Shown: in pieces, positions 7,741 through 16,512 of the stretch
Position numbering within the stretch: the stretch's first letter is position 1
Layout: every line of letters starts with the position of its first letter
NCBI GenBank assembly: GCA_038253325.1
Contig: JBBSHE010000015.1
Span: forward strand, 1-64,000
Length of the DNA: 64,000 bases
Reading direction: 5' to 3'
Origin: JBBSHE01 sp038253325
Lineage (GTDB): Bacteria > Actinomycetota > Actinomycetes > Propionibacteriales > Nocardioidaceae
Made by a program: the position numbers and the translations under genes
The notes under the pieces: generated by a model
Databases searched by the model: none
Told to the model about the DNA's origin: nothing
What the model saw: the letters and a program-made list of their open reading frames with translations, nothing else

Positions 7741-8487
7741 TCAGCAGAACCTCGGCAGATGGTGCGCGAGTTGTCGCCGCCACCACGGCCAGTCGTGCGC
7801 GACGTCGTGACCCCAGAGGTCGAGCTCGCAGCGGATGCCGACGGCATGGAGCTTGGCCGCCAGATCCTTGGTGGATGGCAGCGCACCGGTCGGGTGCGTC
7901 TCCCATTGACCCTGGCCGCACACGAGCAGCAGCGAGACGCGTTCGCGCAGCCAGGCCAGGTGGTCGCCGTGCAGGTGTGGCACGTAGTCGGCCGGGTTGG
8001 CGAAATATGCGGAGTCGCCCCGCCGGCCGTGTGCGTGCCACGTCCCGACGTCGTAGTTGCCGGAGAACCCGATCGCAAGCGGGACGAGATCGGCACGCTG
8101 AAGGCAGAGGTGGACCGCGTGGTACGCACCGAGGCTGCAGCCGAGGGCCATCAGGTCCGGTTCACCGGAGCAGTCGTCTGCGATCCAGGGGATCGCCTGC
8201 TGCACCAGCCATCCCGTGTAGTAATCGTGGCGTCGGGCGCGCTCTTCGATCGACGCGTCGCGGTTCGCCCAGGACCACCCGTCGAGCGAGTCGACACAGT
8301 AGAACTTCACCCGGCCCGCCTCGACGAGGTCGGCGACCGCGCCGACCATCCCATTGCTCTCGAAATCACAGGCCCGACCCGCTTCGCTGGGAAACACCAG
8401 CACCGGGCGCCCGTAGTGCCCGTACGCGATGACGCTCAGCTGCTGGCCCGATCCCTCGAGAGGCAACTCGACCCGCTGGCGTCTCAC
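7741..8487 (-). CDS. Alpha/beta-hydrolase, esterase-family protein
   Basis: A 248-residue alpha/beta hydrolase of the putative-esterase group. The nucleophile elbow is GCSLGAYHA (near residue 118) and the catalytic His is probably in GHDVAHDWPWW near the C-terminus. No signal peptide is visible, so it acts in the cytoplasm. It starts with GTG at 8487 and its stop lies 1 nt from the start of the ATP-grasp gene, strongly suggesting a joint function. The substrate is unknown. Confidence 0.85.
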   Translation of the reverse strand: MRRQRVELPLEGSGQQLSVIAYGHYGRPVLVFPSEAGRACDFESNGMVGAVADLVEAGRVKFYCVDSLDGWSWANRDASIEERARRHDYYTGWLVQQAIPWIADDCSGEPDLMALGCSLGAYHAVHLCLQRADLVPLAIGFSGNYDVGTWHAHGRRGDSAYFANPADYVPHLHGDHLAWLRERVSLLLVCGQGQWETHPTGALPSTKDLAAKLHAVGIRCELDLWGHDVAHDWPWWRRQLAHHLPRFC

Positions 8488-8553
8488 CCGACCATCCTGG
8501 CCGACTTCTCCACGCTCGCAATCCGAACCTCAGGACCAGAACTCCACCCGTGG

Positions 8554-9603
8554 TCAGGTCCAGCAGATCCGGAGCAGGTCGGTCACGGCCGGTTCCCAGG
8601 AGTCGCGCCACGCCGTGTAGTTGTGCAGGTCGGCGACCTCCGTGAGGTGCACGTCGTAGCCCGATGCGGCCAGCATGGCGGCCATGGCACGGTTGTTCGC
8701 GGCGTTCTCCTCCAGCCGGCCGCAGGTCATCGCGACCGGCATCGACGGCCGCTTCGACGACTCGGCCACGATCTGCTTCACGCCCTGGGTGACGGCCCCG
8801 AACCAGGGATACGACGACTCCTGGGGATCGAGGGCCGGTGAGAAGAATGATCCGGACTGCGCGACGACGCCGCAGAACTCGTCCGCGTCGGTAACCGCCA
8901 GCAGCAGCGCGCTCAGCCCGCCGAGACTGGCGCCCATCGCGACCGTCCGGCCGGGGACCCGCGGCCAGCGACTCGCGACGTCGGCGAGCGCCCGGCGTTC
9001 CGCGGCGAGATAGGCGGCGTTCGCGGCGTACCACTCGTCGCGGTCGACCGGCTTACACAGCATCATTCGGAACGCCGGCAGCGTGCCGCTGCTCACCATC
9101 GACTGGGCGTACCGGTCGAGGTCGGCCAGGGCGACGAACTCAGGCCCGTCGTGGACCAGCAGCAATGGCGCCGGTTGGTCGCGGACGAGTCCTGCCGGTG
9201 ACCAGACCTGCACCGGGAGGTCGCCGACCTCGTCGGTCGCGGCGACGTGGTCCACGAGCAACCCGCGGTCCTCCCCTGGGCCCGCGGCCGACAGCCAGGC
9301 GGGCGGCTCATACCCGGGCATGAGCACGACGCTGCGCTCACCGAACGCGGTCGTGACGGATGCGTCGTTGCCCGAGTCGAGGGTCACGACCGTCGAGCCG
9401 TCGGCCGTGGTCACCACGAGCCGATACTCGATCCGCTGCAGATCGGGCCGTGGCAGGCTCAGCGCCCAGCCCGGTCTGGACCGGCGGAAACGGCGAGGCC
9501 CCACGATCGCATCGTCGCAGTCGAGGGCGACCCGGCGGATCTCCCGGCCGACGTCGTCAGCGGTGAACACGACGCGCGACTCCTCGATCGAGACCGGGCT
9601 CAC
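8554..9603 (-). CDS. Enterochelin-esterase-like alpha/beta hydrolase
   Basis: A 349-residue protein resembling enterochelin (Fes-type) esterases: an N-terminal beta-sandwich-like part followed by an esterase D/Fes-like hydrolase domain. The nucleophile is in VAMGASLGGLSALLL and the catalytic His near EVADLHNYTAWRD. It is 66 nt upstream of the smaller hydrolase and probably in one operon with it and the ATP-grasp gene. The GTG at 9603, preceded by AGGGGCAG, is preferred; an in-frame ATG at 9651 would add 16 residues rich in Gly, Ala and Arg. No siderophore synthesis genes are near, so a siderophore role is not supported. Confidence 0.82.
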   Translation of the reverse strand: MSPVSIEESRVVFTADDVGREIRRVALDCDDAIVGPRRFRRSRPGWALSLPRPDLQRIEYRLVVTTADGSTVVTLDSGNDASVTTAFGERSVVLMPGYEPPAWLSAAGPGEDRGLLVDHVAATDEVGDLPVQVWSPAGLVRDQPAPLLLVHDGPEFVALADLDRYAQSMVSSGTLPAFRMMLCKPVDRDEWYAANAAYLAAERRALADVASRWPRVPGRTVAMGASLGGLSALLLAVTDADEFCGVVAQSGSFFSPALDPQESSYPWFGAVTQGVKQIVAESSKRPSMPVAMTCGRLEENAANNRAMAAMLAASGYDVHLTEVADLHNYTAWRDSWEPAVTDLLRICWT

Positions 9604-9672
9604 GCGGCTGCCCCTGGCCCGCGCACCGGGCCCGGCGCCTCGTTGCAACATCTGCCTCGGGACATCGAACCG

Positions 9673-9678
9673 ATCCTA
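9673..9678 (-). promoter_or_regulatory. Candidate -10 (TAGGAT) of the hydrolase/ATP-grasp operon
   Basis: TAGGAT on the minus strand lies about 20 nt before the ATG at 9651 and about 70 nt before the preferred GTG at 9603. It is the best promoter-like hexamer in the divergent intergenic region. Confidence 0.3.
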
Positions 9679-9688
9679 TCGCTCGATC

Positions 9689-9720
9689 GTTGATCAACAT
9701 ACCTGCCCGATTTCGGGCAG
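9689..9720. promoter_or_regulatory. Two adjacent perfect palindromes in a divergent intergenic region
   Basis: GTTGATCAAC (9689-9698) is a perfect 10-bp palindrome. Four nt further, CTGCCCGA (9703-9710) and TCGGGCAG (9713-9720) form perfect 8-bp arms around TT. They sit between the esterase/ATP-grasp operon (minus) and the small protein plus glmS (plus), where an operator shared by both directions would lie. The second could alternatively act as an RNA hairpin. Confidence 0.5.
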
Positions 9721-9759
9721 AAACTTGCCGATCCGGCCACGGTCGCGCACACTTGAAGG

Positions 9760-10020
9760 GTGCCCCCCGACGACCTGCTGCGTCACCTGACGGCGACCAC
9801 CGGCCTGTCGACATCGGAGGCCGCACGGGTCGTCGACGACGTCGTCGCCTACTTCACTGATCCCGTCGAGGAGGTCGTGCGCCGCCGCCACCGCGACCTT
9901 CAGACCCGTGGCGTGAAGAACGTGCAGATCTTTGCGACGATCGCGGCCGAGCTCGAGCATCGCCCGGTCGCCCCTGCCCCACTCAGCCAGCGCCAGCTCC
10001 GCCGGATCGTCTACGGCTGA
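9760..10020 (+). CDS. Small unrecognised protein upstream of glmS
   Basis: An 86-residue, mostly helical soluble protein with no family I can name for certain. The N-terminal LLRHLTATTGLSTSEAARVV suggests a helical bundle; the C-terminal half contains RRRHRDLQTRGVKNVQIFAT and ends LSQRQLRRIVYG. The start is GTG at 9760. It ends 26 nt before glmS and is on the same strand, so it is very likely co-transcribed with it. A link with amino-sugar supply is an inference from position only. Confidence 0.7.
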   Translation: MPPDDLLRHLTATTGLSTSEAARVVDDVVAYFTDPVEEVVRRRHRDLQTRGVKNVQIFATIAAELEHRPVAPAPLSQRQLRRIVYG

Positions 10021-10046
10021 ACCATCCATCCGAAAGGGTCGCCTCG

Positions 10047-11867
10047 ATGTGCGGAATCGTCGGCTACGTCGGCACCGAACCGGCTCTGCCCCTGCTCATG
10101 CACGGGCTCGCCCAGCTGGAGTACCGCGGATACGACTCAGCGGGCGTCGCCGTGCTCGGGCGTCGCGGACTACGGGTCGTCAAGCGCGCCGGACGGGTCA
10201 GCGACCTCGAAGCCGCGCTGCCGAAGCGTGTTTCGGGCCAGGTCGGGATCGGCCACACCCGGTGGGCGACGCACGGTCCGGCAACCGACCGCAACGCCCA
10301 TCCCCACACCGACGCGTCCGGACGGGTGGCGGTCGTGCACAACGGGATCATCGACAACGCCGAGGAGCTGCGGACGGATCTCACCGCCGCCGGGGTGAGC
10401 CTCCGCTCCGACACCGACACGGAGGTACTCGCCCATCTGGTGGCTCGCTCGGCGGGTGGATCGTTGGAGGCCAAGGTCACCGATGCTCTCAGCCGGGTCA
10501 CCGGTACGTACGGAATCGTCGTCGTGCATGCCGACCACCCCGACCGCATCGTCGCGGCCCGCAACGGATCTCCCCTGATCGTGGGCATCGCAGGCACCGG
10601 CATGCATGTCGCCAGCGACATCGCTGCGCTCGTCCGGTACACGTCACAGGTTGTCCACCTCGACGACGGCGACGTCGCGACGGTGACGGCCGATCGGTTT
10701 GACATCGTGTCCCACGCCGGTGAGGCGGTCGACAGAGCTCCGACCGAGGTCGACGTGCGCCCACACGAGTATGACAAGGGCGCATACCGGCACTTCCTTC
10801 GCAAGGAGATCTCCGAGGAAGGCGTCGCCGCACAGCGGGCGATCAGCGGGCGGCTGGACGAGCGGTTCGGCACTGCCCATCTGGGCGGCCTGAATCTCTC
10901 GCCGCGCGACACCCGGGACTTCAAGCGCGTCAAGGTCCTCGCCTGCGGGTCGGCGCTGTACGCCGGCATGATGGGTGCGCAGCTGATCGAGGAGCTCGCC
11001 CGCGTCCCGGCCGACGCTGAGGCCGCATCAGAGTTCCGCTACCGCAACCCGGTGATCGAGGCCGACACGTTGTACGTCGCGGTCAGCCAGTCGGGCGAGA
11101 CCCTTGACACGCTGGTCGCGGTGAAGGAAGTCCGACGCAAGGGCGGCCGGGTGATCGGTCTCGTCAACGTCGCTGGCTCGTCGATTGCACGTGAGGTCGA
11201 CGGTGGCATCTATCTGCACGCCGGTCCGGAGGTCTCGGTTGCGTCGACGAAGGCTGTGACCAACATGGTGATCGGCTTCGCGCTGCTTGCGCTGAGCTTC
11301 GGCCGGGTCCGGGACCTGTCGATCGGTGAGGGCCAGCGGCTCATCCACGGCTTGCGGCATCTCGGTGCGCACATCGACGAGATCATCGGCTACGACGACG
11401 AGCTCCGTTCGCTCGCGGGCGAGCTGAGCTCTGCAGAGAGCCTGTTCTTCGTGGGCCGGGTCCGCGGCTACCCGGTCGCCCTGGAAGGCGCTCAGAAGTT
11501 CAAGGAGATCACCTACCGCCACGCCGAGGCGTACCCGATGTCGGAGCTCAAGCACGGGCCGCTGGCGCTGGTCAGCCCACAGGTACCCACCGTCGCGCTG
11601 GTGCCCTACGACGACCTCCGCGACCGCAACGTCGGGGCGCTGCATGAGATCGCGGCGCGCAAGGGACCCCTGGTCGTGGTGACCCACGCCGACGTCGACC
11701 TCGGTGGTCTCGAGGTACGACGGGTCGACGTCCCCCGCAACGAACCCGAGCTCGACCCGATCCTGCTGATGGTCCCGCTGCACCTGCTCGCTTACCATGC
11801 CGCGGTCGCCCTGGACCGGGACGTGGACAACCCGCGCAACCTCGCCAAGAGCGTCACCGTCGAGTAG
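10047..11867 (+). CDS. glmS: Glutamine--fructose-6-phosphate aminotransferase (isomerizing)
   Basis: A 606-residue GlmS, the first enzyme of UDP-N-acetylglucosamine synthesis: fructose-6-phosphate plus glutamine gives glucosamine-6-phosphate plus glutamate. The N-terminal class II glutaminase starts MCGIVGYVG with Cys2 as the nucleophile after Met removal, and has the typical GIGHTRWATHG. Two SIS domains follow (VLACGSALYAGMMG; VAVSQSGETLDTL). The C-terminal NPRNLAKSVTVE is the family signature. Length and order are standard. AAAGGG lies 11 nt before the ATG. No glmS ribozyme is expected or seen. The small gene at 9760 shares its operon. Confidence 0.98.
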   Translation: MCGIVGYVGTEPALPLLMHGLAQLEYRGYDSAGVAVLGRRGLRVVKRAGRVSDLEAALPKRVSGQVGIGHTRWATHGPATDRNAHPHTDASGRVAVVHNGIIDNAEELRTDLTAAGVSLRSDTDTEVLAHLVARSAGGSLEAKVTDALSRVTGTYGIVVVHADHPDRIVAARNGSPLIVGIAGTGMHVASDIAALVRYTSQVVHLDDGDVATVTADRFDIVSHAGEAVDRAPTEVDVRPHEYDKGAYRHFLRKEISEEGVAAQRAISGRLDERFGTAHLGGLNLSPRDTRDFKRVKVLACGSALYAGMMGAQLIEELARVPADAEAASEFRYRNPVIEADTLYVAVSQSGETLDTLVAVKEVRRKGGRVIGLVNVAGSSIAREVDGGIYLHAGPEVSVASTKAVTNMVIGFALLALSFGRVRDLSIGEGQRLIHGLRHLGAHIDEIIGYDDELRSLAGELSSAESLFFVGRVRGYPVALEGAQKFKEITYRHAEAYPMSELKHGPLALVSPQVPTVALVPYDDLRDRNVGALHEIAARKGPLVVVTHADVDLGGLEVRRVDVPRNEPELDPILLMVPLHLLAYHAAVALDRDVDNPRNLAKSVTVE

Positions 11868-11918
11868 CGACCCCACCCCCCCACACCGACGGGATTCTTG
11901 CCTCCGGTTGTTTGGCCT

Positions 11919-11942
11919 GGCCCCATGTCGAGGGATGGGCCC
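11919..11942. terminator. Candidate bidirectional terminator between glmS and the S53 protease gene
   Basis: GGCCCCAT (11919-11926) can pair with ATGGGCC (11935-11942 region) with one bulged C around an 8-nt loop, followed on the plus strand by tcgtttgt. It lies between two convergent genes. Confidence 0.35.
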
Positions 11943-11980
11943 TCGTTTGTCATGGACGACTAGCCTTCCGACCCCCCTCG

Positions 11981-14900
11981 CTACAGCTTCGTCAGCAGCC
12001 AGTTGACCGTCAACGTCCTGCCGCGCTTGATCGTCACCAGCTTGGTTGCGGGGCGGTAGCCGTCCTTCGCGACAATCAGCCGCACCGGGTTGTTTGCGTC
12101 CGACAGCCACAGCGCGTACCGACCGTGGGTGTCCGTCTTGAGCGTCCACGAACCGTGCTTGCCGTTGACCGCGACTGTCGCCCCCGGCAGGATCCGTTGC
12201 GGCGGTCCGGTTCCCTTGACCACGCCGGTGACCTTGCCCCACGTCTTCGGAGCCAGCACCTTCATCGCGACCGACGTTGCCCTCACCGAGTACGGGGTGT
12301 TCGTCTCGTACACGAGCGAGGCGGTGTACGTGCCCGGTTGCGAGATCGACGGCGTCTTGGCCGAGATCGTCACCGTGATCGTACGGCTTGCGCCGGGCGC
12401 AAGGGTCAGAGTGGTCGGCGTCTCGCTGAGCCACTTCACGTTGGTCGATCCGCCCTGGTTGAAGCCAGGAAGGACCTCGGCGGTCGTGACCGGCGACGAG
12501 AACCCACCGGGCGACCCGCCGACCCGGTAGAAGCCGAGAGCGCCGGCACCGCGGTAGGTCGTCTGGTTGGAGTTGGGTAGTGCCGACCACTGGTTGGTCG
12601 CCGGGTTGTACGACGATCCCTCGTTGGTGATCACCGAGCTGTCTTGGACCGCCCCACCGGAGACCAGCAGAAGGTTGTTGGCGGCCGTGTAGCTGGCGCC
12701 CCACTGGTCGACCGGCATGTCAGCGATGGGCGCCCAGGTGTCGGACGACGGGTCGTACACGTACGCGTGCGTGATCGAGCCGTTGTCGGTCACCCCGCCG
12801 CCGCAGTACAGCTTGCTCGAGATCGCGCCGCAGGCCTCCCAGGAGACTGGCTCGGGATAGTCGGCGGCCTGGTTCCAGCTGTCCGAGGCCGGGTCGTAGC
12901 TGTACACGTCGGTCGTACCACAGCTGCTGGCACCGCATCCTCCGACGACATAGAGCTTTCCGTTCAGGACGGCGCTCCCGGAACCGGCGTACGGCGCGGG
13001 CGAGTCCGCAACGCTGCCCCAGCTGTCGGCCGCCGGGTCGTACACCTCGGAGGTCGCATCGGGGTTACCGTCCGCGCCCCAACCGCCGGCGATGTACCAC
13101 TTGCCGTTGATGAAGCCGTGTGCCGGCGTCTCGCGGGTGTCGGATGCGCTGGCGATCGCCGACCAGGAACCGAAGTTGGGGTCGAACACGTAGCCGTCCG
13201 AGGTGTCCGCATTGCCGTCGAAACCGAACGCGGAGTAGAGCTTGCCGCCGGAGAAGTCGGCGGCGTTGTCCTGGATTGCGTTCGGGTAGTCGGCAATCGA
13301 CGTCCACGGCGCGTCGAACGGGCTTGCGGTGCGCGGCGCAGCAGTGTGCGTCGCCCCCTTGACGTACGCGCGGTGCATGCTGACCTTGGCCGGTGTCCGG
13401 TTGAGCGCGGCACCGTGCCGCTTCAAGATCGTGAACGAACCGCTTTGCTCCGACACCTTCACAGTGGCCAAGGCGTTCCCGGTGTTCTGCACGGTGAGGG
13501 TTGCGGTCGACGTGCCGCGCCACGGGACAGTCCGGCTGATCGTCTTCGGCGTCACTGCGAACCGCCCGGACGCCAAACCGAAGTTCGCCTGAGTCACCGC
13601 GTTCGTGATGACGTTGACGGTCTCCCTGGTCGACCGGTAGCCGGCCTTTACTGCCCTGAAGTCGTGCTTGCCCGTCAACGACGAGAACAACCAGTAGAAG
13701 CCGTCGCCCACGTCCGGGTCGTCGGGCGTCGCTGCGCTGCTGCCGTGGTCGGCGGGTGCCGACACGCTCGACACGTCGGCGGCGACGAGCGGCGTGTGCG
13801 TGAGCGTGCTCCGGACCTGGCCGGCGACCAGGCCACCGTGGTCGATGACCACCGTCCGGTTGCCGACGACGACGTCGTCCACCTCCCAGTAGTAGGAGTA
13901 GGCCCCGGTGTAGTGGAACCGCACCTGGACGTCGGGCTGGTTGGCGGCTGCTGGCAGGGCAACGTCGATCGTTGCGTCCGGTCCTATGGGGCTCGTCGTC
14001 GCCGACCAGACGTCGGACCAGCTCGTACCGCCGTCCGTGCTGAGCTGCACGGTGGCGGTGGAGGTGTCGATGAACGGCACGTAGTCCGTCTTGAACTGGA
14101 GGTTGGGGGTGTCGGCACCGGAGAGGTCGTACGACGGTGACGTCAACGTCGTGTCCTGGGTGGCGTCCGGTCCGTCGTAGTCGCTGTCGACAATCGCGAA
14201 GTTGCCCTGACCGCCGGTTAGGTTGCCACGTCCTGCCGGGTCGTCGAAGACCCAACCGGTCGTGCCGGTCCCGTTGTCAACGGTCCAGCCGGGAGGGGGG
14301 CCGGTCGTGTCGTCGAACGTCTCAGGTGTCCCGGCCTGCAAGACGCTGTAGCCCGGTGCCGTCACATTCGTCATGTCGATCGGCATGTCGATGTTCAGGA
14401 TCTGGTCGGACGTGCCCACGTCGACACTCAGCTGCTGCGGCAGATAGCCGGGGTAGTACGCCTTGACGCTGAGGTCGTACGACGAACCCTGCGGCAGGTC
14501 GACCTGGTAGGCGCCCGTGTACGGGTTGGTCCAGACTGGCGCGTTTGGCGAGCCGGCGACGGTGATCTGGGCGTACAGCGGCCAGTTGTGCCCGGAGCCG
14601 TCCCGGACGACACCGGACACGGTCGACGAAGGAACTGAGTCGAGCGCGAAGTCCTCGGTGACCGTGCCACCGTCCGTGACGACGACGCCGGTGCGGGTCT
14701 GGCTGGCGTACCCGAATGCGGTCACCTTCACGTCGTACGTTCCGACCGGCACTGACATCGAGTAGGTGCCGTTCGTCGCTGTGATCGCGCTCGCGTCACC
14801 TGCCGTCACGGTGGCACCCGCGATCGGGTTCCCCGTCCCGCTGTCGGTCACGGTCCCCGTCACCGTCCCGTGCGGTCCGGTCTGGAGCCCGGTGATGCCG

Positions 14901-16198
14901 GCTGGCGTCCCGAGGCCGGTCGGGCCGTCGTAGCCGGCTCCGGCGGTGCAGAGGTACGACGGCGAGCACGGCGCACCGTCGTCGCCGACGGTCACGTCGT
15001 TGAACGAGCCGGGCTTGGCGTAGGGATAGGACGCCGGCTCCGTACCCGTGACGGGTCCACCGGCGGTCGCGTACATACCGGCGACCAGCGGCGCGGAGAC
15101 GCTCGTCCCGCCGTAGACCACCCAGCCACCGTCGCCGGTGTTGTACACCGCGACGCCCGTTGCCGGGTCGGCCACGGCCGACACGTCGGAGATGGTCCGG
15201 TTGGCGCAACCGGGGTCGGTCTGCCAGGCGGGCTTTGTCTGGTAGAGCGAGCAGCCGCTGCCGGGTGCTCCGTACGCGTTGTTCCAGACCGTCTCGCTCC
15301 AACCACGGGTGCTGGAGTCGGGTACGAGCGACGTACCGCCGACCGCAACGACGTGCGGGTTGTTGGCGGGGAAGCTGGTGCCGTTGCCGTCGCCGTAGTA
15401 GCCGCTGTCGCCGGTGCTCGCAGTCACCGCGACGCCAGGGTGGTCGTACGACGCGTTGTAGCCGACCTCGGCCGGGTCCTCGCCGCCGCTGCCGTAGCTG
15501 TTGGAGACGACCTTCGCGCCAAGCGTGACGGCCTCGTCGACGGACGCGGCCAGGGCGTCGAACGTTGCGTCGTCACCTTCGACCAGCAAGATGTGCGCAT
15601 TCGGGGCTGCGGCCGACACCATGTCCAGGTCGAGCGCGATCTCGCCGGCCCACCCGGGGTCGTACGGCGGGTAGTTGCCCTGCTCTCCGCGCTGGTTGAC
15701 CTTCGTGAAGCACCCGTTGGCCGTCGAGCATTCCGGCAGTCCGTACTGGGCGCGGTAGATGGCGAGGTCCGCCTCCGCGTTCGGATTGTCGAACGCATCG
15801 ACGATCGCGATCGTGAGTCCGGCGCCTCCGTTGGCCGGGATCTGGTACGCCGACGACAGGTCGCTCGGACCGTAGCCGTTGGGCGTGGTTGCGTTCGGCA
15901 GCACGCCCTTGCCGCTCTTGTCATCCGTCCGGACCAGCGCGAAACAGCGCGCATGGCCCGCCTTCGGGTAGCCGCACTGGGCCTTGACGTCGCTCCTCTT
16001 GCGAGGCTTGGCGTGTCCCGCCTGGACCTTCCCCGCGTGCGGGTCCCCCGCCTGCGCGTGACCCGCCGGATGCGCCGAACCCGCGGCGACAGCCGTCGAC
16101 TGCAAGCCGAGCAGGCACAAGGCAAGCGTCGCAGTCACGGCCGCGAGTCTGTTTACCGGTCCCGAACCACGACGCGCACGGTCTGAATGCCCCACCAT
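11981..16198 (-). CDS. Secreted S53 (sedolisin-like) serine-carboxyl protease with Kelch repeats
   Basis: A 1405-residue exported multidomain protease. A signal peptide covers about residues 1-39 (LAAVTATLALCLLGLQSTAV then AA). The sedolisin catalytic residues can be assigned: Glu186 and Asp190 in GEIALDLD, Asp264 in STGDSGYYGD and Ser366 in GGTSVSAPLVAGM. Next come carboxypeptidase-regulatory-like beta domains (about 420-620), a jelly-roll-like segment (about 640-830), another beta domain, Kelch repeats forming a propeller (about 990-1230; repeated VYDPAADSW-like and GKLYVVGG-like units) and a final beta domain. The stretch before the protease is only about 100 residues, shorter than the usual S53 propeptide. 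The ATG at 16198 has GGGGGGA 6 nt upstream. Probably degrades external protein or sugar-linked substrates. Confidence 0.88.
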   Translation of the reverse strand: MVGHSDRARRGSGPVNRLAAVTATLALCLLGLQSTAVAAGSAHPAGHAQAGDPHAGKVQAGHAKPRKRSDVKAQCGYPKAGHARCFALVRTDDKSGKGVLPNATTPNGYGPSDLSSAYQIPANGGAGLTIAIVDAFDNPNAEADLAIYRAQYGLPECSTANGCFTKVNQRGEQGNYPPYDPGWAGEIALDLDMVSAAAPNAHILLVEGDDATFDALAASVDEAVTLGAKVVSNSYGSGGEDPAEVGYNASYDHPGVAVTASTGDSGYYGDGNGTSFPANNPHVVAVGGTSLVPDSSTRGWSETVWNNAYGAPGSGCSLYQTKPAWQTDPGCANRTISDVSAVADPATGVAVYNTGDGGWVVYGGTSVSAPLVAGMYATAGGPVTGTEPASYPYAKPGSFNDVTVGDDGAPCSPSYLCTAGAGYDGPTGLGTPAGITGLQTGPHGTVTGTVTDSGTGNPIAGATVTAGDASAITATNGTYSMSVPVGTYDVKVTAFGYASQTRTGVVVTDGGTVTEDFALDSVPSSTVSGVVRDGSGHNWPLYAQITVAGSPNAPVWTNPYTGAYQVDLPQGSSYDLSVKAYYPGYLPQQLSVDVGTSDQILNIDMPIDMTNVTAPGYSVLQAGTPETFDDTTGPPPGWTVDNGTGTTGWVFDDPAGRGNLTGGQGNFAIVDSDYDGPDATQDTTLTSPSYDLSGADTPNLQFKTDYVPFIDTSTATVQLSTDGGTSWSDVWSATTSPIGPDATIDVALPAAANQPDVQVRFHYTGAYSYYWEVDDVVVGNRTVVIDHGGLVAGQVRSTLTHTPLVAADVSSVSAPADHGSSAATPDDPDVGDGFYWLFSSLTGKHDFRAVKAGYRSTRETVNVITNAVTQANFGLASGRFAVTPKTISRTVPWRGTSTATLTVQNTGNALATVKVSEQSGSFTILKRHGAALNRTPAKVSMHRAYVKGATHTAAPRTASPFDAPWTSIADYPNAIQDNAADFSGGKLYSAFGFDGNADTSDGYVFDPNFGSWSAIASASDTRETPAHGFINGKWYIAGGWGADGNPDATSEVYDPAADSWGSVADSPAPYAGSGSAVLNGKLYVVGGCGASSCGTTDVYSYDPASDSWNQAADYPEPVSWEACGAISSKLYCGGGVTDNGSITHAYVYDPSSDTWAPIADMPVDQWGASYTAANNLLLVSGGAVQDSSVITNEGSSYNPATNQWSALPNSNQTTYRGAGALGFYRVGGSPGGFSSPVTTAEVLPGFNQGGSTNVKWLSETPTTLTLAPGASRTITVTISAKTPSISQPGTYTASLVYETNTPYSVRATSVAMKVLAPKTWGKVTGVVKGTGPPQRILPGATVAVNGKHGSWTLKTDTHGRYALWLSDANNPVRLIVAKDGYRPATKLVTIKRGRTLTVNWLLTKL

Positions 16199-16480
16199 GG
16201 AAATCCCCCCAAGCCCCACCGATTGGTCGACATGCTTCGCGCCGACGCAGTAGCAGTGTTTGTCCCACCAAACGGTCCGGTTGTCAAATAGACACGCCCG
16301 TCGGGAAGCGGGTCCGTTTGAGGGTTCTAGCCCCGATAACCTTCGCCAGGGTCTCCTAGTCAAGCAGCGTAGCCAACTGCTTCATGGCCAGCGCTGGTCG
16401 CTTGTCCATGAGGTAGCCGCGGATCAGAGTGCTTGTTGGCTCCGGACGACACGCCCGCCGGCAGCGATCGTCATCCGTTG
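16199..16480. other. Divergent intergenic region with no gene
   Basis: This region separates the S53 protease (minus) from the HTH-MurA gene (plus). No small gene or riboswitch I can recognise is present. It should hold the protease promoter; I could not pick one with confidence. Confidence 0.4.
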
Positions 16481-16504
16481 CGGTATCTCAGATATGAGAT
16501 ACCG
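16481..16504. promoter_or_regulatory. Perfect 10-bp inverted repeat, probable operator of the HTH-MurA gene
   Basis: CGGTATCTCA (16481-16490) and TGAGATACCG (16495-16504) are exact inverted copies around GATA. The site ends 2 nt before a GTG and 8 nt before the ATG of a gene whose product begins with an XRE-type DNA-binding domain, so autoregulation is the simplest reading. Confidence 0.7.
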
Positions 16505-16512
16505 TCGTGCGC

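Noticed and set aside
6546..8432. Plus-strand open frame of 628 codons antisense to the ATP-grasp and hydrolase genes
   Set aside because: It has no recognisable domain, a low-complexity composition typical of GC-rich mirror frames, and the opposite strand encodes clear enzymes with intact motifs.
12644..16186. Long plus-strand frames opposite the S53 protease
   Set aside because: The minus strand has signal peptide, catalytic residues and repeats; the plus frames show only Arg/Val/Gly-rich sequence.
16199..16480. Possible cyclic-dinucleotide riboswitch upstream of the S53 protease
   Set aside because: The leader has some GGTGGGAC-like sequence, but I could not build the conserved junctions of either c-di-GMP or c-di-AMP riboswitches.
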